This document shows, one piece after another, positions 33,430 through 42,290 of a stretch of 64,000 bases of DNA. The position numbers and the translations under genes are program-made. This DNA comes from Isosphaera sp. (lineage in GTDB: Bacteria; Planctomycetota; Planctomycetia; Gemmatales; Gemmataceae), in the NCBI GenBank assembly GCA_013822345.1, contig PNKH01000007.1, forward strand, positions 1 to 64,000, read 5' to 3'. Each line of letters begins with the position of its first letter. The stretch's first letter is position 1. The notes beneath the pieces are model-generated. The model was not told the DNA's origin, ran no database searches, and saw nothing but the letters and a program-made list of their open reading frames with translations.

Positions 33430-33987
33430 GTGAACGACGACGACCGCCGGATCATCGCGGAGTGCTTGAACGGACGGCGTGAGGCGTTCGGGGAACTGGT
33501 AACCCGTTACCAAGCCCGGCTTTACAACGCCGCGATCCGCCTGGTCGACGGCCCCGAGGACGCCGCCGACGTGGTCCAGGACGCGTTCCTGAGCGCGTTC
33601 CAGTCACTCCACTCGTTCAAGGGCGACGCCGAGTTCTTCACCTGGCTGTACCGGATCGCCTTTAACACGGCGATCAGCCTGAAGCGGAAGAAGCGGGCCG
33701 CGGTCAGCCTTGACGCCGGGCGGGCGGACGGAAGAATCGACCCGGACGACCCGTCGGAGTACGTCAAGCCCGGGGCCGGGCTGGAGCGGACCGAGGACGA
33801 GCGGCGGCTGCACGAGGCGATCGCCCGGCTGTCCCACGAGCACCGCGAGGTGCTGGTCCTGAAGGACCTGGACGGGCTGAAGTACGAGGACATCGCGGAG
33901 GTGCTCGGGGTGCCGATCGGGACGATCCGAAGCCGGCTCCACCGCGCCCGACTCGAACTCCGCGAGCTGCTCGGGCCCGCCGACTGA
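33430..33987 (+). CDS. ECF-type RNA polymerase sigma factor
   Basis: 185 residues. Sigma region 2 is visible as REAFGELVTRYQARLYNAAI and DAADVVQDAFLSAFQSL with the -10-binding TWLYRIAFNTAIS; region 4 as LSHEHREVLVLKDLDGLKYE with the helix-turn-helix VPIGTIRSRLHRARLELREL. The linker between them is typical in size. It is read from a GTG at 33430. The gene directly downstream (34042) encodes a membrane protein with an anti-sigma-like N-terminus, the standard arrangement for an extracytoplasmic stress or surface response. The recognised promoter is unknown; TATAAC at 33343 might be the -10 of its own promoter but no matching -35 is clear. Confidence 0.92.
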   Translation: MNDDDRRIIAECLNGRREAFGELVTRYQARLYNAAIRLVDGPEDAADVVQDAFLSAFQSLHSFKGDAEFFTWLYRIAFNTAISLKRKKRAAVSLDAGRADGRIDPDDPSEYVKPGAGLERTEDERRLHEAIARLSHEHREVLVLKDLDGLKYEDIAEVLGVPIGTIRSRLHRARLELRELLGPAD

Positions 33988-34041
33988 CCCCGAGTCGGGC
34001 CACCCCCGAACCCCCCGCCCGACCCGCGGCGGGGAACGCCC

Positions 34042-35316
34042 ATGTTGACCGACGACCAACTCCGCCTGATCACCGCCGCCGTCGACGGGGAGCTCGCCCC
34101 GGCCGACCGGGAGGCGTTCCGCGCCCTGCTCGCCGCGTCGCACCAGGCCCGCGAACTCCACGCCCGCCTCGCCGACGACAGCCGGCGGCTACGGGCGCTG
34201 CCGGTCGTCCCGCCGCCGGCGGACCTGAAGGCCCGGGTCATGGCCCGGGTGGCGGCCGTCCCGGTCGTGCGCCGCCCGCTCACCCGGCCGGCGGCCCCGG
34301 CCCGCCGCCCGGAGCGGCGGTCGTGGGCGCCGGCCGCGGTCGCCGCCAGCCTGCTGTTCGCGGCCGGGGCCGGGTCGTTCCTGTTCTTCCGCCTCCAAGA
34401 CGGCGGGAAGGAGTCGGCGGGGCGGTCCCCGAACCGCGACCTGCCGACCACCGGCCCGTGGGAGCGGATCCCGCCCGACCCGCCCCGGCCGGCCCCCCGG
34501 GCCGTGGCGGCCGACCCGCGGACCCCGCGCGACCCGGGCGAGGTCGCCCCGCCGGTCCGCCCCGACCCGCCGGCCGTCGCCGTCGCCCCCGACCCCCGGC
34601 CGGTCCGGCCCGACATCCTGACCGCCCCGCCGCTCCCGCCGGTCCGGTTCGACCTCGCCGATGTCCGGGTGCCGTTCCTCCGCCTGCTCGGCGACTTCAC
34701 CGCCGAGGAGGCCCGCCAGCAGTTCGCCGAGGAACTCGGGCGGGACCCGGCGGTCCGGGTCGACCTGTTCACCCGCGACCCGTCCCGGGCCGTCGGGGTA
34801 GTCCGGGACGCGGCCAAGTCCGCCGGGGTGGCCCTGTACGTCGACGCCACCAGCCGGGACCGGCTGGCCAAGGGCCAGGCGAACGCCGTGGTCGTGTACA
34901 CCGACTCGCTCACCCCGGCGGAGGCGGCGGCGCTGTTCGGGCGGCTGGCGGCGGAGGACGCGAAGATCTCGCCGCGCGTGTTCGGGGCGGCCCACGCCAC
35001 CCCGGTGACCGCGGCCGAGAACGGGGCGATGAAGGACCTCCTCGGGTACGACCCCGGGCTGCTGAAGCGGCCGGCGGGCGGGGAGCGCGGGGAGAAGCCG
35101 AACGACCCGACGAGGCCGCTCGCCGCCGGCACCGTCGACCAGGTGGTGAAGGCGGTGAACAAGGGGGAGAAGGCGGCGGTCGTCTTGACCTGGACCCCGA
35201 CCACCGCCCGCACCGCCCCCGCCGCCTCAGCCGAGCTGAAGCAGTTCCTCGCCAGGCGCGGCGAACGGAAGCCGGCCGCCGTCCCCCTCCTGATCGTGAT
35301 CCGGCCGTCGAATTGA
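34042..35316 (+). CDS. Putative transmembrane anti-sigma factor
   Basis: 424 residues. The N-terminal 60 residues (MLTDDQLRLITAAVDGELAP onward) resemble the cytoplasmic anti-sigma fold that grips ECF sigma factors, though the zinc-binding HxxxCxxC is absent. One membrane span (about 96-115, WAPAAVAASLLFAAGAGSFL) leads to a long Pro-rich stretch and a folded C-terminal part with LGDFTAEEARQQFAEELGRD. Start ATG at 34042, 54 nt after the sigma gene, consistent with an operon. The extracytoplasmic part would receive the signal; by analogy its proteolysis would release the sigma factor. That mechanism is inferred. Confidence 0.75.
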   Translation: MLTDDQLRLITAAVDGELAPADREAFRALLAASHQARELHARLADDSRRLRALPVVPPPADLKARVMARVAAVPVVRRPLTRPAAPARRPERRSWAPAAVAASLLFAAGAGSFLFFRLQDGGKESAGRSPNRDLPTTGPWERIPPDPPRPAPRAVAADPRTPRDPGEVAPPVRPDPPAVAVAPDPRPVRPDILTAPPLPPVRFDLADVRVPFLRLLGDFTAEEARQQFAEELGRDPAVRVDLFTRDPSRAVGVVRDAAKSAGVALYVDATSRDRLAKGQANAVVVYTDSLTPAEAAALFGRLAAEDAKISPRVFGAAHATPVTAAENGAMKDLLGYDPGLLKRPAGGERGEKPNDPTRPLAAGTVDQVVKAVNKGEKAAVVLTWTPTTARTAPAASAELKQFLARRGERKPAAVPLLIVIRPSN

Positions 35317-35319
35317 TCC

Positions 35320-35376
35320 GTCCGAGCCGGAACGCCGGCGACGGGGCACGTCCGTCGCCGGCGCTCCGGCTCCGAC
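35320..35376. repeat. Palindromic element, family D (divergent), after anti-sigma gene
   Basis: 25-bp arms at 35320-35344 and 35352-35376 with two mismatches and a 7-nt loop. The arm begins with GAGCCGG like other family D copies but then diverges to CGCCGGCGACGG. It starts 4 nt after the stop codon. Confidence 0.82.
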
Positions 35377-35493
35377 CCGTTCCGGTAACCCCTTCGTAAC
35401 AGCCGCCCGGCAGTCCCATCGCGTCCGGGCGAGCCCCCGTCTTATAATCGTGGCGGACTTCGCCAGAGTCGGACCGTCCTCCGGAGGTGGATC

Positions 35494-37971
35494 ATGCGGT
35501 TCCTGCGCCTCGCTCTCCCGGCCGTCGCCGCCGTGCTCGCCGCGGGCGCCCCGGCCCGCGCCGCCGGCCTGCTCATCCCCGACGACCAGAAGCTGCCGCC
35601 GCTGGCGATGGTCAACCACAAGGTCACCGCCGCGATCGACGAGCAGGTGGCGGTCACCACCGTCGAGCAGACGTTCCGCAACCACACCGACCGGAACCTG
35701 GAAGCCACCTACCTGTTCCCGATCCCGAAGGGGGCGAGCGTCGACAAGTTCACCATGTGGGTGGACGGGAAGGAGCAGGGCGGGGAGCTCCTCCCGGCGA
35801 AGGAGGCCCACAAGATCTACACCGACATCGTCCGCCGGACGCAGGACCCCGGGCTGCTCGAGTACCTCGGGAACAGCATGATGCGGCTGCGGGTGTTCCC
35901 GATCCTGGCGAAGAGCGACCAGAAGGTGAAGATCTCCTTCAAGTCGGTCGCCCAGAAGGAGGGCGGGCTGGTCGAGTACATCTACCCGATGAAGACCGAC
36001 GGGAAGAGCACCCGCACCCTGGAGGAGTTCTCGGTCAAGCTGACGCTCAAGTCGCAGCACCCGATCCACAACATCTACAGCCCGACCCACGGGGTCACGA
36101 TCACCCGCAAGGGCGACAAGGAGGCGGCGGTCGAGTTCCAGAAGGACCAGGCGGTCCTCGACAAGGACTTCCAGCTCTTCTACGGGTTCGGCGAGAAGGA
36201 CGTGGGGCTCACCCCGCTGCTGTTCAAGCCGATCGGGGCCGAGGACGGGTACTTCATGTTCCTCGTCTCCCCGCAGGTCGAGGCCCCGATGAAGCGGGTG
36301 CCGCGCGACCTCGTGCTCGTCCTCGACGTGTCGAGCAGCATGTCCGACCTGAAGATGGCCCAGGCGAAGAAGGCCCTGCGGTACTGCCTCGGCCAGCTCC
36401 AGGAGGGCGACCGGTTCAACGTCATCAAGTTCTCGACCGGGGTGACCCCGTTCCGGGACAAGCTGGTGCCGGCGGACAAGGACTACCTGGACGCCGCGGT
36501 CAAGTGGGTCGACGGGCTGAAGCAGCAGGGGGGGACCGCCATCCTGCCGGCCCTCGACGAGGCCCTGAGCATGCGGACCGCGGACGACGCCCGGCCGTTC
36601 AACGTCGTGTTCTTCACCGACGGGCTGCCGACGGTGGACGAGACCGACACCGACAAGATCGTGAAGAAGACGGTCGGCAAGAACAGCGCGAACACCCGCA
36701 TCTTCACCTTCGGCGTCGGCGACGACGTGAACGCCGCCATGCTCGACCAGCTGGCCGACGCGACCCGGGCGGTGAGCACCTACGTCCGCCCGGCCGAGGA
36801 CATCGAGACGAAGGTGGCGAGCCTGTACGGGAAGATCTCGAACCCGGTCCTGACGGACGTCCGGCTGTCGGTCGGGGAGGCGGTTCGGCTGCACGAGATC
36901 TACCCGCCGAAGCTCCCGGACCTGTTCCACGGGACGCAGCTGGTGGTGATCGGCCGGTACACCGGGAGCGGGCACGTGGCGGTCAAGCTGACCGGGATGG
37001 TCGGGGCGGAGAAGAAGGAGTTCGTGTACGAGATGACGTTCCCGGAGAAGACCGCGGCGGAGGCGAGCAAGGACTTCGTCGAGCCGCTGTGGGCCCGGCG
37101 GAAGGTCGGGTTCCTGCTCGACCAGATCCGGGCGAACGGGGAGAAGAAGGAGTTGGTCGACGAGGTGGTGCTGCTGGCCAAAAAGTACGGGATCGCGACG
37201 CCGTACACCAGCCACCTGGTGGTGCCCGACTCGGTGCTGCCGGTGGTCCCGACCACCCGCCCGCCGGTCGGCCCGGGCGGGCCGCGGGCGGACGCCGCCC
37301 CGCTCCCGCTGTCGGCCCCGGTGGCCGGCGGGTTCGGCCCGGCCCCGGGAGTCGCCGCCCAGGCCCCGGGTGACAAGCCGATGCGGGTCGAGGACTTCGC
37401 CAAGAAGCAGGCGGAGGGGGACAAGGGCGACGGGAAGGCGATCGCGTCCAACCGCGGCGGGAACCTCGACCGGGACGCGGAGAAGGCGGTCCGGGAACTG
37501 AAGGACGAGAAGGACCCGGTCGTCCGCGCCAAGCTGATGGAGGAGGTGCGGCGGTTCGCCGAGCAGAAGGCGACGTGGGACCAGTCGAACGAGGCCCTGA
37601 AGGGGCGGAAGGACGGGTACCAGGTCGGGAAGCTCGGGGTGGACCTGGCGTGCGCGTCGAACAACCTGCGGAACCAGGACCGGGTGAGCCTGACCGCGAA
37701 CCGGATGGTCCAGGGGCGGAACTGCCTGGAGGTCGCCGGGGTGTGGATCGACGACGCGTACAAGGCCGACACCAAGGCGGTGAACGTGAAGGCCCAGAGC
37801 GACGCGTACTTCCGCATCCTGGAGCTGCGGCCGGAGATGAAGGACGTGTTCCGGCTCGGGAACTCGGTGGTGTGGATCAGCCCGAGCGGGACGGCCCTGG
37901 TGGTCGACGCGAACGACGGCAAGGAGAAGCTCGACGACGCCGAGATCGCCGCCCTGTTCGCCAAGAAGTGA
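35494..37971 (+). CDS. Secreted VIT and von Willebrand factor A domain protein
   Basis: 825 residues. A signal peptide (MRFLRLALPAVAAVLAAGAP) is followed by a VIT (vault/inter-alpha-trypsin) domain, about 30-160, with VAVTTVEQTFRNHTDRNLEA and YLFPIPKGASVDKF. A VWA domain (about 270-450) has an intact metal-binding MIDAS motif, DVSSSMS near 279, plus ATYLP-like GGTAILPALDEAL and FFTDGLPTVDE. The C-terminal 250 residues are charged and of unknown fold. Such proteins are surface-located metal-dependent adhesion or scaffold proteins, frequent in planctomycetes. TATAAT at 35443 may be its -10 element but the -35 is poor. It stands alone between two palindromic elements. Confidence 0.88.
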   Translation: MRFLRLALPAVAAVLAAGAPARAAGLLIPDDQKLPPLAMVNHKVTAAIDEQVAVTTVEQTFRNHTDRNLEATYLFPIPKGASVDKFTMWVDGKEQGGELLPAKEAHKIYTDIVRRTQDPGLLEYLGNSMMRLRVFPILAKSDQKVKISFKSVAQKEGGLVEYIYPMKTDGKSTRTLEEFSVKLTLKSQHPIHNIYSPTHGVTITRKGDKEAAVEFQKDQAVLDKDFQLFYGFGEKDVGLTPLLFKPIGAEDGYFMFLVSPQVEAPMKRVPRDLVLVLDVSSSMSDLKMAQAKKALRYCLGQLQEGDRFNVIKFSTGVTPFRDKLVPADKDYLDAAVKWVDGLKQQGGTAILPALDEALSMRTADDARPFNVVFFTDGLPTVDETDTDKIVKKTVGKNSANTRIFTFGVGDDVNAAMLDQLADATRAVSTYVRPAEDIETKVASLYGKISNPVLTDVRLSVGEAVRLHEIYPPKLPDLFHGTQLVVIGRYTGSGHVAVKLTGMVGAEKKEFVYEMTFPEKTAAEASKDFVEPLWARRKVGFLLDQIRANGEKKELVDEVVLLAKKYGIATPYTSHLVVPDSVLPVVPTTRPPVGPGGPRADAAPLPLSAPVAGGFGPAPGVAAQAPGDKPMRVEDFAKKQAEGDKGDGKAIASNRGGNLDRDAEKAVRELKDEKDPVVRAKLMEEVRRFAEQKATWDQSNEALKGRKDGYQVGKLGVDLACASNNLRNQDRVSLTANRMVQGRNCLEVAGVWIDDAYKADTKAVNVKAQSDAYFRILELRPEMKDVFRLGNSVVWISPSGTALVVDANDGKEKLDDAEIAALFAKK

Positions 37972-37980
37972 TTGCCGGCC

Positions 37981-38122
37981 CGTCCGGGGCGGCCCGCCCG
38001 GGGTTCACACCCCGGGCTATTACCTCGCCGCCCCTTCGGGGCTACCGGCCCCGACTTTGAACCCCGAAGGGGTGGGCAGCCAATAGCCCGGGGTGTGAAC
38101 CCCGGGCGGGCCGCCCCGGACG
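37981..38122. repeat. Palindromic element, family F, longest arms in the window
   Basis: 61-bp arms at 37981-38041 and 38062-38122 with a 20-nt loop; the outer 41 bp of each arm pair perfectly. Relative to the copies at 31139 and 40237 it is inverted: here the arm with GGCTGCCCACCCC is on the right. It starts 10 nt after the VWA-protein stop codon. Confidence 0.93.
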
Positions 38123-38217
38123 GCACGACCCGGCCCGCGCGGCTCGCCCGCGCGGGCCGGTTTCGTTATACCTCCACCGGACCGCTCTCCCCGGCGCCCC
38201 CTCCACCGGAGCCTCCC

Positions 38218-39057
38218 ATGAGCCCCCTCGACCGCCGCTCGTTCCTCGCCGCGTCCGCCACCGGCCTCCTCGCCGCCCGCCCCGCCGCGGCCGCCGACGC
38301 CGGCATCGTCGTCGGCGTCCAGAGCTACACGTTCCGCAACTTCGACCTGGAGCCGGCCCTCAAGCGGATGAAGGACCTCGGGGTGACGCACGCCGAGTTC
38401 TACTCGAAGCACGTCCCGACGAACTCGGCCGGGGAGAAGATGAAGGGGATCCTGGCGCTGTGCAAGGAGTACGGGGTGACCCCGGCCGGGTTCGGGGTGT
38501 CGCGGTTCACCAAGGACCACGACGAGAACAAGAAGCTGTTCGACTTCGGCAAGGCCCTCGGGGTGAAGTACCTGAGCGCCGACCCGACCCCGGACGCGTT
38601 CGACAGCCTGGACAAGCTGTGCGAGGAGTACAAGATCGCGATCGCCATCCACCCGCACGGCCCGTCCGGGAAGGGCCGGCACGCGTGGTGGTCGGCGGAG
38701 GTGATCCTGAAGGCGGTGAAGGACCGCCACAAGCTGATCGGGTCGTGCCTGGACACCGGCCACCTGATCCGGATGGCCCAGCTCGGGGAGGCGCTCGACC
38801 CGGCCCAGCAGGTGCGGGTGATGGGCGACCGGAACTTCGGGATGCACCTGAAGGACCACGACAACAAGCGGAAGACGGACGTGGTGTTCGGCGACCCGAC
38901 CGGGGTGCTGGACGTGGCGGCGGTGCTGAAGGCGCTGAAGGAGGTGAAGTTCGCCGGGGCGGTGAGCATCGAGTACGAGGCGAACCCGGCGGAGCCGACG
39001 GCGGACGTGAGGAAGTGCGTCGAGCACACCCGCGAGGCGCTGAAGAAGGTGGGCTGA
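38218..39057 (+). CDS. Tat-exported sugar phosphate isomerase/epimerase-like TIM-barrel protein
   Basis: 279 residues. The twin-arginine signal MSPLDRRSFLAASATGLLAA precedes a xylose-isomerase-like TIM barrel. Barrel strands are recognisable in VGVQSYTFRNFDLEPALKRM, VTHAEFYSKHVP, IAIAIHPHGP, LIGSCLDTGHLIRM, FGMHLKDHDN and GAVSIEYEAN. The metal-ligand positions (E, D, H, E types) are largely kept. Planctomycetes have many secreted members of this family, linked to carbohydrate degradation; the substrate cannot be told. The start at 38218 is fixed by the Tat signal; the longer frame runs through the palindromic element and is rejected. Confidence 0.85.
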   Translation: MSPLDRRSFLAASATGLLAARPAAAADAGIVVGVQSYTFRNFDLEPALKRMKDLGVTHAEFYSKHVPTNSAGEKMKGILALCKEYGVTPAGFGVSRFTKDHDENKKLFDFGKALGVKYLSADPTPDAFDSLDKLCEEYKIAIAIHPHGPSGKGRHAWWSAEVILKAVKDRHKLIGSCLDTGHLIRMAQLGEALDPAQQVRVMGDRNFGMHLKDHDNKRKTDVVFGDPTGVLDVAAVLKALKEVKFAGAVSIEYEANPAEPTADVRKCVEHTREALKKVG

Positions 39058-39068
39058 CCGCCCAGGTC

Positions 39069-39157
39069 GTAGGGTGCGTCGAGCGAGTCTTCGAGCGACG
39101 ACGCACCGGCGGCGCGTGGTGCGTCGTCGGCCCGAAGCGGTCCTCGACGCACCCTAC
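39069..39157. repeat. Palindromic element (unassigned family) after isomerase-like gene
   Basis: Outer 15-bp arms (GTAGGGTGCGTCGAG at 39069-39083; complement at 39143-39157) and inner 12-bp arms (39096-39107 and 39118-39129) pair perfectly, separated by mismatched internal loops. It starts 12 nt after the stop codon. Confidence 0.85.
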
Positions 39158-39276
39158 AAGGCCCCGGCCGCGTTCTATAATCCCATCTCCGGGTCGCCGC
39201 ACCCCCGCCGGGCCGCCCCGCGGGGGTGTTCGCGTACCCCGGCCCCCGGACCCTCCCGCCGAGGCCGCGCCCGCCC

Positions 39277-40206
39277 ATGTCCCCCGAGGAAGTCCAGGAA
39301 CTCCGGGCCCGGCGGTACAACGCCACGGTCGTGTACCTGAAGAAGGTGCACTCCGACCTGATGGTCGTCCGCGTCCGCCCGGACTTCCCCCGCCCGGCCC
39401 ACCACCCGGGCCAGTACTGCACCCTCGGCCTCGGGTACTGGGAGCCGCGGGCGGAGGGCTGCCAGGCGGAGGTGCTGACCCCCGACGACCGGGCGAAGGT
39501 CGTCCGCCGGGCGTACTCCATCTCCTGCCCGATGGAGGGCGACGACGGCAACCTGTACGACCCGGCCGGGACCGACTGGCTGGAGTTCTACATCGTCCTG
39601 GTCCGGGAGAACGCGGACGGCCGGGTCCCGGCCCTGACCCCCCGGCTGTTCGCCCTGAAGGAGGGCGACCGGGTCCAGCTCGGGGAGAAGATCGCCGGGC
39701 ACTACACCCTGGACCCGGTCCGGCCGGGGGACGCGGTGGTGTTCCTCGGGACCGGGACCGGGGAGGCGCCGCACAACTACATGGCGTGGGAGCTACTCCG
39801 GCGGGGGCACGCCGGGCCGGTCCTGAACGCGTGTTGCGTCCGGTACGCCCGGGACCTGGGGTATCTGGAGACGCACCGCCGGCTGGCGGGCCGGTACCCG
39901 GGGTACAAGTACCTGCCGCTGACCACCCGGGAGGCGGCGGTCACCCGGAAGGTGTACATCCAGGACGTGATCACCGGCGGGGAGCTGGAGGAGCACCTCG
40001 GGGCGAAGCTCGACCCGGACCGGACGCACGTGTTCCTGTGCGGGAACCCGAAGATGATCGGGGTGCCGGTGCGGGACAAGGCGACCGGGGCGGTGACGTA
40101 CCCGCACCCGCAGGGGGTGATCGAGATCCTGGAGGCCCGCGGGTTCCGGGCGGACGTGTCGGCGACCAAGTTCAAGGGGAACGTCCATTTCGAAGAGTAC
40201 TGGTGA
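39277..40206 (+). CDS. Ferredoxin-NADP(+) reductase
   Basis: 309 residues, cytosolic. The FAD site motif RAYSISCPM and the NADP-binding GTGTGEAPHNYM and CGNPKMIG are in the order of the bacterial (Fpr-like) ferredoxin-NADP reductase family. The enzyme moves electrons between NADPH and ferredoxin or flavodoxin. The C-terminal end NVHFEEYW, with an aromatic last residue, is also typical. An insert after the first FAD strand (EPRAEGCQAEVLTPDDRAKV) lengthens it against the roughly 250-residue enterobacterial enzyme. The start MSPEEVQELR at 39277 is preferred; TATAAT at 39176 could be a -10 element. It is separated from its neighbours by palindromic elements and probably transcribed alone. Confidence 0.88.
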   Translation: MSPEEVQELRARRYNATVVYLKKVHSDLMVVRVRPDFPRPAHHPGQYCTLGLGYWEPRAEGCQAEVLTPDDRAKVVRRAYSISCPMEGDDGNLYDPAGTDWLEFYIVLVRENADGRVPALTPRLFALKEGDRVQLGEKIAGHYTLDPVRPGDAVVFLGTGTGEAPHNYMAWELLRRGHAGPVLNACCVRYARDLGYLETHRRLAGRYPGYKYLPLTTREAAVTRKVYIQDVITGGELEEHLGAKLDPDRTHVFLCGNPKMIGVPVRDKATGAVTYPHPQGVIEILEARGFRADVSATKFKGNVHFEEYW

Positions 40207-40236
40207 GAGGGCGGGATGTCGGCCGGCCGGGTCGGC

Positions 40237-40347
40237 CGCCCGGGGCTCACACCCCGGTCTATTGGCTGCCCACCCCTTCGGGGTTCAGAACGGCCTGTAG
40301 CCCCGAAGGGGCGGCCAGGTAATAGCCCGGGGTGTGAACCCCGGGCG
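40237..40347. repeat. Palindromic element, family F, before soluble kinase gene
   Basis: Imperfect 47-bp arms at 40237-40283 and 40301-40347 with a 17-nt loop. It shares more than 35 aligned bases with the copies at 31139 and 37981 and has the same orientation as the one at 31139. It ends only 13 nt before the kinase ATG, so the hairpin could hide the ribosome-binding region. Confidence 0.9.
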
Positions 40348-40359
40348 CGAGGGGCCCAG

Positions 40360-41229
40360 ATGGCGGACATCAACGAGACGATCGGCGGGTACCGGCTCCG
40401 GAGCCTGCTCCAGACCGGGCAGATCTCCCAGGTGTTCGAGGTGGTGGAGCCGCACAGCCACCGCCACTTCGCGATGAAGGTGCTCCTCCCGGAGCACGCC
40501 AAGGACCCGGCCAAGCGGGCCGAGCTGTTCAACGACGCCGAGGTGGGGATCAAGATGACCCACCCGAACGTGATCCACATCCACAAGGTGGTCCGGAGCC
40601 AGTCCGAGCCGCACTTCATCATGGACTTCTTCCCGTCCGGCAGCCTCCGGCTGCGGCTCCAGGCGAAGGAGAACGCGTTCATCCGGGAGCACGCCCGGCG
40701 GATCTTCAAGGAGACGGCGACCGGGCTGGCGTACATGAACGCGAACGGGTACGTCCACCGCGACATCAAGCCGGACAACATCCTGTGCAACCCGCTCGGG
40801 GAGACCAAGGTCATCGACTTCGCCATCAGCCGGAAGATCCCGATCGGGTTCGCCCGCTGGTTCTACCGCAAGGGGAAGCCGTCCGGCACCCCGAGCTACA
40901 TGAGCCCGGAGCAGATCCGGGACGAGATCCCGGACCGCCGGCAGGACGTGTACAGCTACGGCTGCACCCTGTACGAGCTGGCCACCGGCCGCCCGCCGTT
41001 CCGCGGGACCAGCACCAGCGACCTCCTGTCCCGGCACATCAAGGAGAAGCCGGCCCCGCTCACCGCGTACCACCCGGACGTGACCGAGGAGTTCTCCAAC
41101 TTCGTCCTGCGGCTGCTGGCGAAGAAGCCGGGCGACCGCCCGGGGAACTTCCACGAGGTGATGATGGAGCTGCGGAAGGTCCGGCAGATCTTCAAGTCGG
41201 TGGTGGAGAAGAAGAACGAGGAGGAGTGA
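40360..41229 (+). CDS. Soluble Ser/Thr protein kinase-like protein with degenerate ATP loop
   Basis: 289 residues containing just a kinase domain and no membrane span. Catalytic loop VHRDIKPDNIL near residue 132, GTPSYMSPEQ and the lysine in FAMKVLLPE are intact. Two positions are unusual: the glycine loop reads LLQTGQISQVFEV in place of GxGxxG, and DFG reads DFA. It may be a weak kinase or a pseudokinase-like regulator. The start MADINETIGG at 40360 is fixed because the upstream frame is the palindromic element. The gene is followed 96 nt later by accA, with a family D element between them. Its partners are unknown. Confidence 0.85.
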   Translation: MADINETIGGYRLRSLLQTGQISQVFEVVEPHSHRHFAMKVLLPEHAKDPAKRAELFNDAEVGIKMTHPNVIHIHKVVRSQSEPHFIMDFFPSGSLRLRLQAKENAFIREHARRIFKETATGLAYMNANGYVHRDIKPDNILCNPLGETKVIDFAISRKIPIGFARWFYRKGKPSGTPSYMSPEQIRDEIPDRRQDVYSYGCTLYELATGRPPFRGTSTSDLLSRHIKEKPAPLTAYHPDVTEEFSNFVLRLLAKKPGDRPGNFHEVMMELRKVRQIFKSVVEKKNEEE

Positions 41230-41235
41230 CTCCGA

Positions 41236-41304
41236 TCCGTCCGAGCCGGAAGCGTGACCGACGGCCGCGTCGGCGCCGTCGCTCACGCTTCCGGCTCGGA
41301 CGGA
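41236..41304. repeat. Palindromic element, family D, between kinase and accA
   Basis: 29-bp arms with one mismatch at 41236-41264 and 41276-41304 and an 11-nt loop. The arm contains GAGCCGGAAGCGTGA, the family D core seen at 48218 and 55601 and as a solo arm at 59246. It starts 7 nt after the kinase stop codon. Confidence 0.9.
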
Positions 41305-41324
41305 CGGCGCAACGGAGGCGAGTG

Positions 41325-42281
41325 ATGACGATCCCGGCCCCACTCCCGTTCGAGCACGGCATCCACGAGCTGGAGGAGCTGTTGGCCCGGCTGGAGGCCG
41401 CCCCGGACGCCCCCGGGGCGGCGGCCGACCTCCGCCGGGTCCGCAAGGAGCTCGTCGCCCGGAAGCGGGAGGTGTACGCCAACCTCACCGCGTGGGAGAA
41501 GGTGCTGGTCGCCCGCCACCAGGACCGGCCGCAGACCCTCGACTACGTCGACATGATCTTCGACGAGTTCGTCGAGCTGCACGGGGACCGGGCGATCGGC
41601 GACGACCGGGCGGTCCGGACCGGGTTCGCCCGGCTCGACGGCCGGAAGGTGCTCCTGGTCGGGCACCAGAAGGGGAAGTCGTTCGCCGAGCGGACGCAGT
41701 GCAACTACGGGTGCGCCCACCCGGAGGGGTACCGGAAGGCGCTCGGGAAGATGCGGCTGGCGGCGAAGTACCGGCTGCCGGTGGTCTGCCTGATCGACAC
41801 CCCGGGGGCGTACCCCGGGGTCGGGGCGGAGGAGCGCGGCCAGGCCCAACTGATCGCGACGAGCATCCTGGAGATGACCCGGCTGCCGACGCCGGTGGTG
41901 TGCGTGGTGATCGGGGAGGGCGGGAGCGGCGGGGCGCTGGGGATCGGCGTCGGGGACCGGGTCGGGATGCTCCAGCACGCGTACTACTCGGTCATCAGCC
42001 CGGAGGGGTGCGCCGGCATCCTGTGGCGGGCGGCGACCGACGAGACGAAGCCGCGGGCCGCCGACGCGCTGCGGATGACGGCCGACGACCTGTTGGGGTT
42101 CGGGGTGATCGACGGGGTCGTGCCGGAGCCGCTCGGCGGGGCGCACCGGGCGCCGCGGGAGATGGGGAACGCGGTGAAGGCGTTCCTCACCCACCACCTC
42201 CACGAACTCGGGCAGTTGCCGATCCCGGAGTTGCTCGACCGCCGCTACCAGCGGTACCGGAAGTTGGGGGTGTTGGGGTGA
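41325..42281 (+). CDS. accA: Acetyl-CoA carboxylase carboxyltransferase subunit alpha
   Basis: 318 residues. Together with AccD this subunit transfers the carboxyl group from biotin to acetyl-CoA, giving malonyl-CoA for fatty-acid synthesis. The crotonase-type core is visible: RPQTLDYVDMIFDEFVELHG, DRAIGDDRAVRTGFARLDG, IDTPGAYPGVGAEERGQAQ, VIGEGGSGGALGIGVGD and YYSVISPEGCAGILW. Length and order match AccA. The ATG at 41325 follows GGAGGCGAG. AccD is not nearby, as is usual when acc genes are dispersed. The gene ends 10 nt before a palindrome it shares, tail to tail, with tRNA-Glu. Confidence 0.95.
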   Translation: MTIPAPLPFEHGIHELEELLARLEAAPDAPGAAADLRRVRKELVARKREVYANLTAWEKVLVARHQDRPQTLDYVDMIFDEFVELHGDRAIGDDRAVRTGFARLDGRKVLLVGHQKGKSFAERTQCNYGCAHPEGYRKALGKMRLAAKYRLPVVCLIDTPGAYPGVGAEERGQAQLIATSILEMTRLPTPVVCVVIGEGGSGGALGIGVGDRVGMLQHAYYSVISPEGCAGILWRAATDETKPRAADALRMTADDLLGFGVIDGVVPEPLGGAHRAPREMGNAVKAFLTHHLHELGQLPIPELLDRRYQRYRKLGVLG

Positions 42282-42290
42282 GGTGCTTTG

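Noticed and set aside
37972-38217. Long N-terminal extension of the sugar-isomerase-like protein
   Set aside because: The frame crosses the family F palindrome and would put the Tat signal inside the protein; the ATG at 38218 is right.
40216-40359. N-terminal extension of the soluble kinase
   Set aside because: It only translates the palindromic element; the kinase fold begins just after the ATG at 40360.
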